NCBI RefSeq assembly: GCF_024868665.1
Contig: NC_079898.1
Location: 19,712,403-19,776,402, forward strand
From: Triplophysa rosa
Taxonomy: Eukaryota; Chordata; Actinopteri; Cypriniformes; Nemacheilidae
Direction: 5' to 3'
Length of the DNA: 64,000 nt
The notes under the pieces are model-generated. The model ran no database searches. It worked only from the letters and a program-made list of their open reading frames with translations, and had not been told where the DNA came from. A program made the translations under genes and the position numbers. Positions 10,556 to 21,211 of this stretch are shown one piece after another; positions within the stretch are counted from its first letter, which is position 1; each line of letters begins with the position of its first letter.

Positions 10556-12964
10556 CAGTTTTTTACGATTGCTTAAGCACAATTTTGAAAACAGGGCCCG
10601 GTTTGTCAAAACACTACACACAATTAACACAACCCTACACCAAAGTAGCACAACACTTCAGATCATTTGCAAAATGGAACACTTTTGTCAAAACTATCCA
10701 CAACTTTTTAAAAACAATATTTTGTTACCATACGAAACACACACATTTCATATGACTTTAATCTTTTTGAACCAGTTACACACTGCTGTTGCTAACCTAA
10801 AACACTTTTAGCAAGTCTCATTCTCAGTGATTAGAGTACTGTAAATGAAGTACACAGAGAAAGTGCAACTATACAATAGTTCACCAAACACTACACAAGA
10901 CCAATGCTGCAGACTGAGGAAAATATCATAGATTTCTCTCCATATACCCAAATCAGTCAACATGGAGAATCACAACAAAACATGTCCCAGTTGTCATGCT
11001 ACTACAGTATTGTGCATAACACTGTTAGCTCAGCAAACAACAGATAAACATAAAATACTGTATCCAGTACAGGTTTCAATTACAGTAAATAACAACAATA
11101 ACAACCATAAAAAATAATCTGAAAAAAAACTGACAATATTGTACAGAAAATACTACAGTAAACATACTATACATTATCTCTTCGCCTAGCTGGATCTGGC
11201 CAGAGAATTTCATCAACATCACAAGCAATATCCTCATTAGCAAGACAACGCGGGAAGAATGGTCTTGAATGTCGAATCCATCCTTGCACAGCTGTGGCGT
11301 CGACTTGGTCACAGGCGTCCTCCATGGCCTGAATGAGGGGTACCTGAGCCTGGGGCTGGAGATCGTAAACCTTCCACCGCCATGCAGAGAAAAACTCTTC
11401 GATAGGGTTTAGAAACGGAGAGTATGGTGGAAGGTATAGTACTGTTAACTGTGGATGGAGTTGAAACCAGTTCTGGACCAAAGCAGAGCGGTGGAATGAC
11501 ACATTGTCCCAGATGACAGATTATTGTATCTGGTGCATTTCGTTACCTGCTGTGACGATGTGGTGCAATCGGTCCAAAAATGCGAGAATGTGAGGTGTGT
11601 TGTAAGGGCCCATTTTGGCATGACGGAGGAGAACCCCATGCTGTGAAATGGCAGCGCAAAGGGTGATGTTACCCCCACGTTGCCCTGTGGCCAATGATAT
11701 TTCTGCCTCATCAATATATATGATTTCATGCACGATTTCCTCAGCATCCATCTGCAAAACTCTCTGAAATACAGTGAAAGACAACATTGTGTAGTTCAGG
11801 ATAGGTCTAGAATATTACAGTCAATGTAAAAAAGTAATGTGTGGAGTATGCAACATCACAGTGCTAAAGTGAACAATACAAACCTCCACATACTCACGCC
11901 GCAGCCGTTTGACCCTCTCTGAATTCCGCTCAAAAGGCACTCGATAAAGTTGTTTCATTTGAACCTGATGTCTTTTCAGGATGCGTGCCAGTGTTGACTG
12001 AGAGACCTGATGCACATTATTGAAAATGGCATGGTCACCGATAATGTTTGCTTGTAGTTCTCTGAGCCTAATAGCATTATTGGCCAAAACCATGTTTATT
12101 ATCTCTCTCTCTTGTTCTTGCGTGAATATGGCCCCCCGTCCTCCTTGTCGTTCCCGACGCTCAATCCTATGTAGAGAATAATACATGTAACTTACTGTTC
12201 AATGTCACAGGAAGGGGTATCACAAGTGCTGATATGGTGCATACAATAAGCGACTGATTACTGTAACTGTAGACAGATCTTCTTTTACCTGTTTTTCCTG
12301 TCGAAAAGTCCTTATGACAGATGCCACTGTATATCTGCTAAGGTTTGGCTGAACTCTCAGTCCAGCCTCCCTCAGCGTCAATCTGTGGTTCACAACATGG
12401 TCCACTAGTGTTGCACGAATGTCATTTGATAAGTTTGGTCCTCTTCTTCTTTGTGCACGTTCTCGTCCTGCTTCAGGTCTCCCTCGGCGTCTTCCTCTTC
12501 CTCTACCTCCTCCTCCTCCTCCTCCTCCTCCTCTTCCTCCTCTGTGTAGTCGTCCTCTCACCCTCACTCTTCTTCTGACTCATTCCATTTTGGTTGAAGG
12601 CAGGTGAACCTAACTGCTGCATTTTTATAGTGCTTAAACCTGATTGGTGCGTCTACAATTTAGCAATCATGTGTTTGTGCACCTGATGTCTGTGTTTAAC
12701 AGATTGGCTCATAGGTGTGGTAATTTGACAGTCAGTGCTTTGGAATTGCAAGGAAGTGACATCATGATATACTTCTGTGTCTGATGTATACAAGTGTGTT
12801 TAGTGTTTTGCAAATCACTGTGTGTAATGTTTTGCAAATAGTGTGAAGCTGACAATGTGCTTACAGTTGTGCAAATCTAGCCTTGTGTTTTGCTCCTTGA
12901 GTGTAAGGTTTTGCTAATTGTGGGAAAATTTGAATTTTAGTGTGTAAGCAATCGTAAAAAACTG
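10556..12964 (-). mobile_element. Tc1/mariner-superfamily transposon, near full length
   Basis: A 2.4-kb element with inverted ends CAGTTTTTTACGATTGC (10556) and its complement ending at 12964, flanked on both sides by TA (10554-10555 and 12965-12966), the Tc1/mariner target. It carries a three-exon IS630-type DDE transposase gene on the minus strand. Inserted inside the MITE at 10149-12992. The near-perfect ends suggest a fairly recent arrival. Confidence 0.88.
11167..12588 (-). pseudogene. IS630/Tc1-type DDE transposase, disabled
   Basis: Exons on the minus strand: about 12588-12289, 12166-11884 and 11763-11167. Exon 1 has a basic Gly/Arg-rich start and a helix-turn-helix region (NLSNDIRATLVDHVV, TVASVIRTFR). 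Exon 2 continues the DNA-binding half. Exon 3 has the catalytic Asp (IYIDEAEISL), the second Asp (IWDNVSFHRS) and the Glu in LPPYSPFLNPIEEFFSAW. Lesions: an in-frame TAA at 11521-11523 just before the second Asp; a TGA two codons after the ATG at 12588; exon 1 ends in phase 0 while exon 2 needs phase 2, explained by one extra A in an A run just before the donor. Relatives I know have roughly 20 more residues between IDEA and GQRGGN, so there is probably also an in-frame deletion (from family knowledge, not alignment). No active enzyme is expected. Confidence 0.85.
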
Positions 12965-12992
12965 TAAGACTGGTTTTGTGATCCAGGGTCAC

Positions 12993-13241
12993 TGTATATT
13001 CTATCCCCTATCCCTAACCCAACCCCTAAACCTAAAGATCATAGAACACTTTTTGCATTTTTAGATTTTTAAAAAATATTGTTCTGTGCAATTTATAAGC
13101 TTTTGTGCCCATGAGGACCTCAATTTTGGTCCCCACAGTGACACGAGTCCCCATGTGTTGGTGTGCATTCATGTTTAGGTCCCCACCGGGATATACAAAC
13201 ATGAACACACACACACACGCACACACACACACACACACACA

Positions 13242-13293
<52 letters not shown>

Positions 13294-13560
13294 CACGTAG
13301 GCTATGTTTTATTATCTCCGTGGGGACAGTCCATAGGCGTAATGAGTTGTATACTGTACAAACTGTATATTTTATCCCCTACCCCTAACCCAACCCCTAA
13401 ACCTAAAGATCGTATAGAAAACTTTTTCCATTATTAGATTTTCAAAAATGATCGTTCTGTACAATATAAGCTTTTGTGCCCGGGTTCCCACAGTGACACG
13501 GGTCCCCATGAGTTGGTGTGCATTCAGATTTAGGTCCCCACTAACAAACCAAGTCCACAG
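12993..13560. repeat. Tandem copies of a CA-microsatellite-associated fish repeat
   Basis: Two units (12993-13205 and about 13297-13560), plus a 5' stub at 10087-10148, share TCTATCCCCTA-type text, CCAACCCCTAAACCTAAAG, ATAAGCTTTTGTGCCC, CACAGTGACACG and GTTGGTGTGCATTCA. Between them lies an AC/ACGC microsatellite (13206-13296). The sequence is a common companion of CA repeats in teleosts. Non-coding. Confidence 0.8.
13206..13296. repeat. (AC)n/(ACGC)n compound microsatellite
   Basis: AC units on both sides of an ACGC block; lies between two copies of the companion repeat. Confidence 0.95.
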
Positions 13561-13899
13561 CTCCGACCTTGACCACTCTGTACCGTCCCTGGCTACTTTC
13601 TGAAAAATAATATAATGCTGAAAACAACTTGAGCAAAGCCCCAACTATGACTTTACCACAGTAACTTAATGTACCAAGTTTAAATATAGTATTTGACCAC
13701 ATAATTTACCATTCACAAATTTACAGTTGTCCTGTTCTCGTATATTACTTTTATTGGTCGCAATGCTGTGGTAATGAAATAACATTTAATTTTACTCGCT
13801 AATGTGCTGGGTAGACTTATCAAATAATATCGCATGTTATGTTTACATTTGACTGTGAGATTTAAAGGGTCTGATTCTTGTTGTTTGCACTGCACAGAC

Positions 13900-14036
13900 C
13901 GATCGGCGTAAGACAGTCAGGTACCGCGAGAGAAATTCCGAAACAGACTGTTTTGAATCGCTCTCGCGGTATTTTGATGTATTACACTGCGTGCGCAGCC
14001 CCGCAGGAAGTCGTACGTACCTTTCGAGACTGGAGC
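13900..14036. repeat. Foldback repeat with CTCTCGCGGTA palindrome, copy 2
   Basis: GTACCGCGAGAG (13921-13932) mirrored by CTCTCGCGGTA (13961-13971). The core CAG(A/T)CTG...GAATCGCTCTCGCGGTA and following TTTgATGT match copy 1 at 4519-4692. The palindrome ends about 165 bases upstream of the proposed epoxide hydrolase start codon. Confidence 0.6.
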
Positions 14037-14134
14037 TACTCCTCCTTCAACCGCATTTTGGAGCTTAAGCCATACACTATTTCTCAACTTTAACACAGAT
14101 TGCCTGGTAAATACCAAGATTTATTTCATGCACG

Positions 14135-17100
14135 ATGGGGTTTGAGGACTTTATTATGCCAACCATTGAACGTATCAAGTACGTGAAACTTAAGAGCGAT
14201 GCATAGACAAAATAGTCTGGGTTTTATGGGATTTTGCCTAAATTAGTCATTTCACGGTCGGTGCACGAAATGTTACTACATCGCTGCAACTCGTCTGTAC
14301 AATTCCTTCTGTGTAACTTAAGTTGTAAGTTACATTCATTTCATGAGTTTTACTTGTTGCGTAACTTGTAAGATTTCATTCTTTACTTTCAGAGAGACGT
14401 TTAGCAACCTGGATCGGTCTAAACTTCAGCTCTTGGCACTCTCTTCTGCTGGGGTCGGAGGACTTTTGTGCTATTTGGCATGGAGGAAATCTCCTAAAAA
14501 GATGCCAATAGGGGATGGCTGGTGGGGAGCAGGTGAGAAACTTCTAAACGAGGACGAAACTGTTCACAAGTTTGTGTTGAAGACCTCAGTGGAAGAGATA
14601 CAGGTGGGTATGAAAATGACTGTTTGTATAAACGTTATTTTACTAAAAATGAAATGGTTTTGGTTACTGTAGGGCAAATTGTACGAACTATTTATTAAAG
14701 TGTGAAAGGCAAGGCAGCATTGACTGGGTGAAGAATGATGCATGGATGACCTAAAACGCTTTCTTCACCTATAAATTCACAGGATCTGTACAGACGCATT
14801 GATCAAACACGTTACACAGACCCACTTGAGGATTGCCGCTTTCATTATGGATTTAACTCGACGTATCTTAGAAACGTTGTGTCCTATTGGAGGCACCAGT
14901 TTGACTGGGGGAAGCAGGTGAAGATGATCAACCAATACCCTCATTTCAAAACCAAAATTGAGGGTAAGCATTTAAAATCTTTCCCCATGCAATTTAGTAC
15001 AATGCCAAATTTTTAAAGCAAAATTATGGTCGATTACTCATATTTTGACCTCTTTACTGCCTCTTTTCAGGATTAGATGTTCATTTCATCCATGTGAGGC
15101 CTGTTCAGATGCCGGGACAGAAAGTTCTTCCACTCATGATGGTTCACGGCTGGCCTGGTTCCTTCTTTGAGTTTTACAAGGTCCTGCCCTTGCTCACTAA
15201 GACCGAGACAGATGTGGTCTTTGAGGTTGTCTGTCCTTCCATTCCAGGCTATGGCTACTCTGAAGCTCCACATAAACAAGGTATATCTACCACTACCAGC
15301 ATACAATGGGAGTCTTTAGTAATAACATACGGCATAATACTAATAGACATTCCACAACGACATTGATGTCTTAAAATAATATATGAAGTTGATTTTTATT
15401 ATTATTTATTTATTCTTTTTATTAATATTATTAAATCTGAAGGATTTAACTCTAAGGCTGCTGCCCGGATCTTTCATAAGCTTATGGAAAGACTGGGGTT
15501 CACTGAGTATTACGTGCAAGGGGGAGACTGGGGATCCCTTATAACCAGCAACATGGCCCAGATGAAACCAGAGTGAGATCAATTTTACACCACCATACTG
15601 ACTTTGTTCATATCCTTTATTACTAGTAATTCCTTTCGATCATATTATCTGCTTATCCATGTCCCTTTCTGTTATGTACTGTAGATAAAGATAAATTGCT
15701 CTATTGTTCTCTTTTAAAAAAGGTGTGTTAGTGGCCTTCACTTGAACATGATCACTGCTAAGACTAATAGCGTTGGACTCCTTTCCATACTTGTTGGTCG
15801 TTACCTTCCGTTCTTGGTGGGCTTCACAAAGGAAGATGTCAAACGACTCTATCCTTACATGGAAAAGAATATATATGAAATGCTGAGAGAATCTGGTTAT
15901 TTACACATTCAAGCCACTAAACCGGACACAGCAGGTATATATTATATTGTGCTGCATTTTAAAGATTTTTGAACTGTTATATATGCATTTTATATGTATT
16001 ACAAAGATTTTGAGTCAGATGTGAATCTTATGGACACTTCATCCAAAGTTTACATTTTATCAGTTGATATATTTGCTATGAATCAAACCAGTGGCCTTGC
16101 ATTGCAAACACCATGCTCTACCAGCAGAGCTACCCTTTAATTGAGTTTATTTACCATTAAACTCCTGCTGTTAAAGGGCTCATTGGATGAACATTTTCAA
16201 CAAGTTGGCATGATTTATTAGGGTCTTCATGAAATGTCTGTAACATATTTTGCTTGTAAACAACACACTTTTTGCCTCGTCAAAAACACCTATACTCACA
16301 GCAACTCGTTTTGGTGTATGTCTCCTTAAATGCTAACGAGTTACTGTGCACCCCACCCCTCTTGCGTCCGGGGTGTTGACACAACCCAATGCAGGTCCTC
16401 TGGGCACACCTCCCAGAATGTTTTAGATTCAAACTGATTCAACACACCTAATTAAAATGATCAGCTTGTTGGTGTTAATTAGGGAGACATTTAAAACATT
16501 CTGGGAGGTGTGCTCTGAGGAACTAGGGTTAGGAAATACTGGTATAGTGCATGCTATGGCCATGCCGTGGGTGTAAACATGCAGATTAATGGGCGGTAAT
16601 ATTATAATAAGAACCTCTTCCTATGTCACAAGAGGAGCGATGGGCCCTTTAAGCATTTTTTATGTCCCTGCAGGATGTGGACTGAATGACTCTCCAGTTG
16701 GATTGGCTGCCTATATCTTGGAAAAATTCTCTTCCTGGACAGACTTGCGAAACAGAGACTTGGATGATGGGGGTTTGGAGAGGTAATAAAAAAACATGTT
16801 TATGTGTTATGTGAGAAAATAGCTGGTACAGATATGTGTATGTATACATTTTACAATCTGATACATTTCCCCTGGAAAGGAAAAGTATTTCCACCCACTG
16901 CAGCATGGATGTAGTGCATACATTGCATCCACACTAAACCTACTAGTTAAATTAATTATAATTTATCGGCCTTTTATTTGACACAGAAAGTTCAGTCTAG
17001 ATGACCTTCTTACAAATGTCATGATCTACTGGACCACATGTTCAATCATTCCCTCGATGCGTTTCTACAAAGAGAATCTGAAGAAAGACATTGTGGACAG

Positions 17101-17430
17101 TGTGTAAGTTAAAGTCTTAGTGACTTGAGGTCAATGCTCATTCAGAATTTTTCATTACTTCTTCTAGTTTTGTCACTAATATGTTATTATCTAAAGCTAT
17201 TCTCTTATTTTCCCTAAAGCAACAACGTGATTGTGCCCACGGGCCTGGCTGCCTTTCCTAATGAGTTAGTCCACTGCCCTAAGACCTGGGCTAGCTCACG
17301 GTTTAGAGATATTCGTTCCTACTCTTACATGCCCAGAGGGGGACATTTTGCTGCCTTTGAAGAACCCCATCTTCTGGCTCAAGACATCATACAGTTTGTG
17401 GAGAAGGTGGAGAGTAAAAGACGCAAATAA
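14135..17430 (+). CDS. ephx1: Microsomal epoxide hydrolase
   Basis: Nine exons: 14135-14178, 14393-14603, 14783-14963, 15071-15280, 15443-15572, 15723-15934, 16674-16782, 16987-17103, 17220-17430; 1425 nt, 474 residues (human EPHX1 has 455). All frames join without stops. Exon 1 ([15 protein letters not shown]) is the least certain: it is chosen because its donor and phase fit exon 2. A hydrophobic segment (about 24-42, [17 protein letters not shown]) is the ER anchor. The N-terminal lid domain has GDGWWG and the [13 protein letters not shown] block; the alpha/beta-hydrolase fold has the oxyanion motif HGWPG (171-175), nucleophile Asp243 in GGDWGS, Glu420 in FPNEL and His447 in [11 protein letters not shown]. 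It hydrates xenobiotic and lipid epoxides to diols in the ER membrane. Introns 6 holds a tRNA-derived SINE head and a foldback. Fish have more than one ephx1-type gene, so the exact orthologue is open. Confidence 0.93.
16075..16140 (-). repeat. tRNA-derived SINE head in ephx1 intron 6
   Basis: On the minus strand, box A TAGCTCTGCTGG (16132-16121), the continuation TAGAGCATGGTG and box B GGTTTGATTC (16089-16080) have the spacing of an RNA polymerase III internal promoter. Acceptor-stem pairing is lacking, so it is a SINE relic rather than a tRNA gene. Confidence 0.6.
16395..16522. repeat. Foldback repeat in ephx1 intron 6
   Basis: CCTCCCAGAATGTTTTA is mirrored by TAAAACATTCTGGGAGG, with an AATTA/TAATT-rich loop between them. 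Non-coding palindrome. Confidence 0.7.
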
Positions 17431-17687
17431 CAACTTAATTCCAGAATAGAAAAAAGTAGCAATTCTGCTGAATGTTATTAATGTATTTTACAATATTATT
17501 TAGTCAGTCAATTCTTAGAAAAGCAAAGCTCACCCAGTTCTAGTTCACCAATTTATATCAAATATAATTGTATAGGTTTCTTTGCATGATATATTGTAGT
17601 CACATTTTCTTAAGAATAATAGAGTAACACAAGTTTGTGATGTGAAACTGACATTAGTAAAAAGTAACAATATTACTGTCACAGTTA

Positions 17688-19338
17688 CAGAGGTGGACAG
17701 TAACGAAGTAAATTTGCCTGAGTACTGTACTTAAGTACACTTTTTGAGTATCTGTACTTTACTTGAGTATTATTTTTTCTGAGTACTTGTACTTTAACTT
17801 ACTACATTTGAAAGACAAATATCATACTTTTTACTCACTACATTTATAAAAAGGTCCAAAAGTAGAAAATGGTTTCTATGCAGCGGGGTTTCCTGTGTGC
17901 ACAATTTATCTGGCTTGCGATCTGCCAGGACCTTTTACTGTTGCCAAGTATTTCAGTTTTTCTAAGCTCGCGGTTTTCCGGCAGCTTTGAATGGCCATTT
18001 GGCAGATTTTTTTAACGCAAATCTGGCAACTCTGGGATCTTCCCCGCTAAACTAATGTAAACGTAGCGCTGCTACATCGTTGATAGCGCTCTGAAAAGGC
18101 AAATAGAACATTAAAAGAGGAAAAAGGCACATGTTAAAGTGTGGTGTAATCATCTGTGGGTTACGATCAGTCAAAGATCGTTGAAACATTGTCATGAAAA
18201 TGATCGGCATAACGGCTAAACGGTAAATAAGCATCACATACACCTTGAGCTACACGTGCGTGTTAACTTCTGATCTGCTGCTATATCATTTAAAGCGATT
18301 TGGAAAATGAATGATGTTTTTACTGAAGTAACTATAGTTGAAGTATTCCTGTTGAAATAAAAACAATAGAACCCTGCCCAAAATACAACATAAAATGTAA
18401 TGGATTTAATGGTTATAATGGGAATTGTACTATGGATACTTGTTGTCTACTTGTATGTGATGGATTCTATTGTGGGATGGTAAATCCTATTGGAATAAAA
18501 CCCAAAACACACTACAAAGAGGAATTTAATTTAAAAATCTCATTCTAATTAAAAAATTCATTGTTTTTTTTCAGCAGGGATGGTATTTGCATTAAAACCA
18601 CAGTATCCACAAATTTACCATTTTCTAAATATAGGAACCATACTCCAATTAATAATCTTTAGTAAAACCACAGCAACTAAACATACCATAGTTTCATTAT
18701 ATTCATTATTATACTAGCTATAGTTTATGTTTGTAGTTAAATTATGGTAATAAGTCCAACAAACACATGGCTTCTACACTTTACTATTTACAAGAACCTT
18801 ACTACTTACTGGTAAATTGCTGCTAAAACTGGTAAAGGGAATATACAAAATAAAAGAACACTGCTCATAAATACATATAGGCCTAGGGGGCTAATGAGGA
18901 TAATTAGGCTAAATGATCATACAGGATTATATCTAAACTAAACATATGTGTGCTAAACATATAAAGCTCTTAAAGGAGTTGCTCACTGCAAAATTTGCCC
19001 CCATTGACTTTCCATAGTAGGAATAAAAACTACTATGGAAAGTCAATGGGGGCAAATTTTGAAGTGAACTACTCCTTTAATACCACTGATACTGTGAGCT
19101 ACTCGGTGTATTCAGTAGGTGCTTCAGAGGCATAAGGTATACGACAATAAAACAATGCACAACTGACATAAAGGAAATTTACTTTTAATACTTGAGTACT
19201 TTTAAAAGCACGTACTTCTGTACTTTTACTCAAGTAAGAATCTGTCTTTACAACTTTTACTTGTAGTGGAGTAATATTTGACCAGTAGTATCTGTACTTT
19301 CACTCAAGTAAGGAAGTTGTGTACTTCGTCCACCTCTG
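17688..19338. mobile_element. Non-autonomous hAT element, 1.65 kb
   Basis: Ends CAGAGGTGGAC (17688) and GTCCACCTCTG (ending 19338), with long subterminal inverted blocks of GTACTT/AAGTAC motifs, and an exact 8-base duplication CACAGTTA at 17680-17687 and 19339-19346. No transposase reading frame. It lies between the convergent 3' ends of ephx1 and mad2l1bp and contains a younger palindrome at 18970-19080. Confidence 0.9.
18970..19080. mobile_element. TTAA-ended palindromic MITE nested in the hAT element
   Basis: TTAAAGGAGT...ACTCCTTTAA with a nearly perfect hairpin (CCATTGACTTTCCATAGTAG mirrored). Same family as the copies in macrod2 intron 3. Confidence 0.8.
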
Positions 19339-19783
19339 CACAGTTATCAGTTTACTTAATATAATGAACCTAGAAGATTCAATTATTTGTGATGAATACA
19401 CAAAATAAAAGCAATATTTAAATAGTACAGATTTGTAGCAGCAAACTCCATTGTGTTCATTAAAAATGTATACTGCTACAGAATTGTTTAGTAATAAAAA
19501 CATAATTAACTGTTGTTTCAAGAGATGACAATCATCATGCACATTCATTTGGTTTTAGAAGCTGCCATTTAGCAAATTAAAATATTAGAAATCCACTGTC
19601 CTATACTGTAAAGTATAGAAAGATAAAAATGGATTGTGATCATGTAAACTTGTCATAAACCCTTAGATTATTTAAAACATCCACACAATACTTGTGAACA
19701 AAGCATAAAAACAACAGCCAAAATAGACACAGTGATCCCTGAGAATGGAGTGAATCTTATTCCAACATTCCCTGAAATCTGTC

Positions 19784-19789
19784 TTTATT
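19784..19789 (-). terminator. Polyadenylation signal of mad2l1bp
   Basis: AATAAA on the minus strand about 29 bases after the mad2l1bp stop codon. Confidence 0.6.
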
Positions 19790-19817
19790 CCCCGTCTGTC
19801 TAGGCCACATTTAATTT

Positions 19818-21211
19818 TCATTTACAGAAACCTTTGACAGTGATGGGAACCTGAAACCACATATAACCCTCCAGGTCGTCTCTGTTACATTTTTGTAGCT
19901 CCCCAACGAGTGACAAATCACTGGCTATAGAGATGACATGTCGTTTCACTTTTGTGGGAACCCTAAAATCTACTTTTGGTTTGAACCCAGTCACGCCACA
20001 ATCCCGGTGACCCAGAGCCATGATGTTGGTGGTCATGATACGCACAGACTTCGCATCCGACAAAAGGTCGGCCACAAAGAGCGTGCGGAAGAGCTTTCTT
20101 AGACATGCTGAAGTCCTTAGGCTGTTTTCTCCAGCCCCTATGGCCACAGCTTCCATGTTGACCTCGTATAGCTCGGTGGGGAGAATGATAGACCCTCCCA
20201 GCATGAAGAGCACACGGGGGACTTGGCTAAGAGAAAACAGGGCTTCAAGGTGGGCCAGAACTTCATTCAGCTCCTGCAATGTCCGCTGGCAACGACGCCA
20301 GTCCAAGCCCCCTAAGGTCTTCACAGGCCGATGGTTCACCACACACTCTGTCTGCGAGAAAAGTCTATAAAGTCACACTATGGATAAAATGGAACACTGA
20401 ATAATAATCATCTTGTTTATTAACATTGAAACAATTATACCTGTGTAGCATTGTGCTGTTGTTTCTGAAGGAACACCATTTGGTCATAAGTCATGGGTAG
20501 CTGTTGCCTCTGAAAAAGGACACACTTAAGAAGCTCACAGACAAATCTACAGCAGCCGTCCTGTGTGATTCGCCCCGAGAAGACAACGGTCACACGTCCC
20601 TCCTCTTTTGCTCTTCTGAATATGTCTTCATCATCAATATTGTGTGCAGGAACAGCTTTAGATTCACTATTATGCTGACTGCTGGAACCACTGCTTAAAG
20701 TGTGTATTTGCAGGCAACCTTAAAATAACAATATTGAACATTTATATTCAAATAAGGAATATCAACTTAACATTTTAGAGAATTAATAAGGTATTATAAT
20801 GTAGTCAAAGATGAGAAAAGACAGGAAATATAGCCATTTAGCAAGAAACGTGACCGAATGCCACTAACGTTACATACCTGGATCAGAACCATCATCGCGT
20901 TGCCCTGTTCTCGACTCTTCTGGGCTGTTAATATTTTCTTTGTCCTCTGGAGCATTACAAGACTCCACAAGAGCCACATGCCTTTCTGTATTACCAATGT
21001 TATCAAGTAAACACACATGTTTCACCGGTGAGTGGTGGGTGGATTCGTGATCATGTATATCTGTTGAATCTTTCGAGTCCACTTGAGTTTCGCATTGATC
21101 GACGTGATTAAGTTTGTTATTACAACTGTTGTGGGAAGCCTCGACAGCGTAACTATATTTGATGAAAGTCATATCGGCACTCTCAAACGCTCTCCTTGGT
21201 TTCTCTTCCAT
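19818..21211 (-). CDS. mad2l1bp: MAD2L1-binding protein (p31comet)
   Basis: Three exons on the minus strand: 21211-20878, 20718-20441 and 20351-19818, joined in frame to 381 residues. The first 150 or so residues (MEEKPRRAFESADMTF...) are acidic, polar and low in conservation; the human protein is only 274 residues, so this N-terminal region is longer. The conserved HORMA-like domain starts about residue 154 (VTVVFSGRITQDGCCRFVCE), continues through LLKCVLFQRQQLP, SQVPRVLFMLGGS, ACLRKLFRTLFVAD and MALGHRDCG, and ends with WFQVPITVKGF, the family's C-terminal strand. The protein mimics MAD2, binds closed MAD2 and with TRIP13 dismantles the mitotic checkpoint complex, silencing the spindle checkpoint. 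The ATG at 21211 has a good context (GAAATGG). It is divergent from macrod2. Confidence 0.95.

Larger units (their letters stand above)
10149..12992. mobile_element. MITE with GTGACCCTGG ends, split by a Tc1-like element
   Basis: Termini GTGACCCTGGA at 10149 and TCCAGGGTCAC ending at 12992, followed inward by (ACAA)AACCAGTC on both sides. It interrupts the CA-flanking repeat: the left flank ends ACTGTACAAAC and the right flank continues TGTATATTCTATCCC, whereas the uninterrupted copy at 13355-13380 reads straight through. Removing the Tc1-like insert (10556-12964) leaves roughly 430 bases of non-coding MITE. Confidence 0.75.

Noticed and set aside
12345..12607. Plus-strand Leu/Pro-rich frames
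   Set aside because: Antisense shadows of the Gly/Arg-rich start of the transposase.
15073..15306. Minus-strand frame opposite ephx1 exon 4
   Set aside because: Shadow of a real exon; no independent similarity.
20020..20370. 116-codon plus-strand frame
   Set aside because: Shadow of mad2l1bp exon 3.
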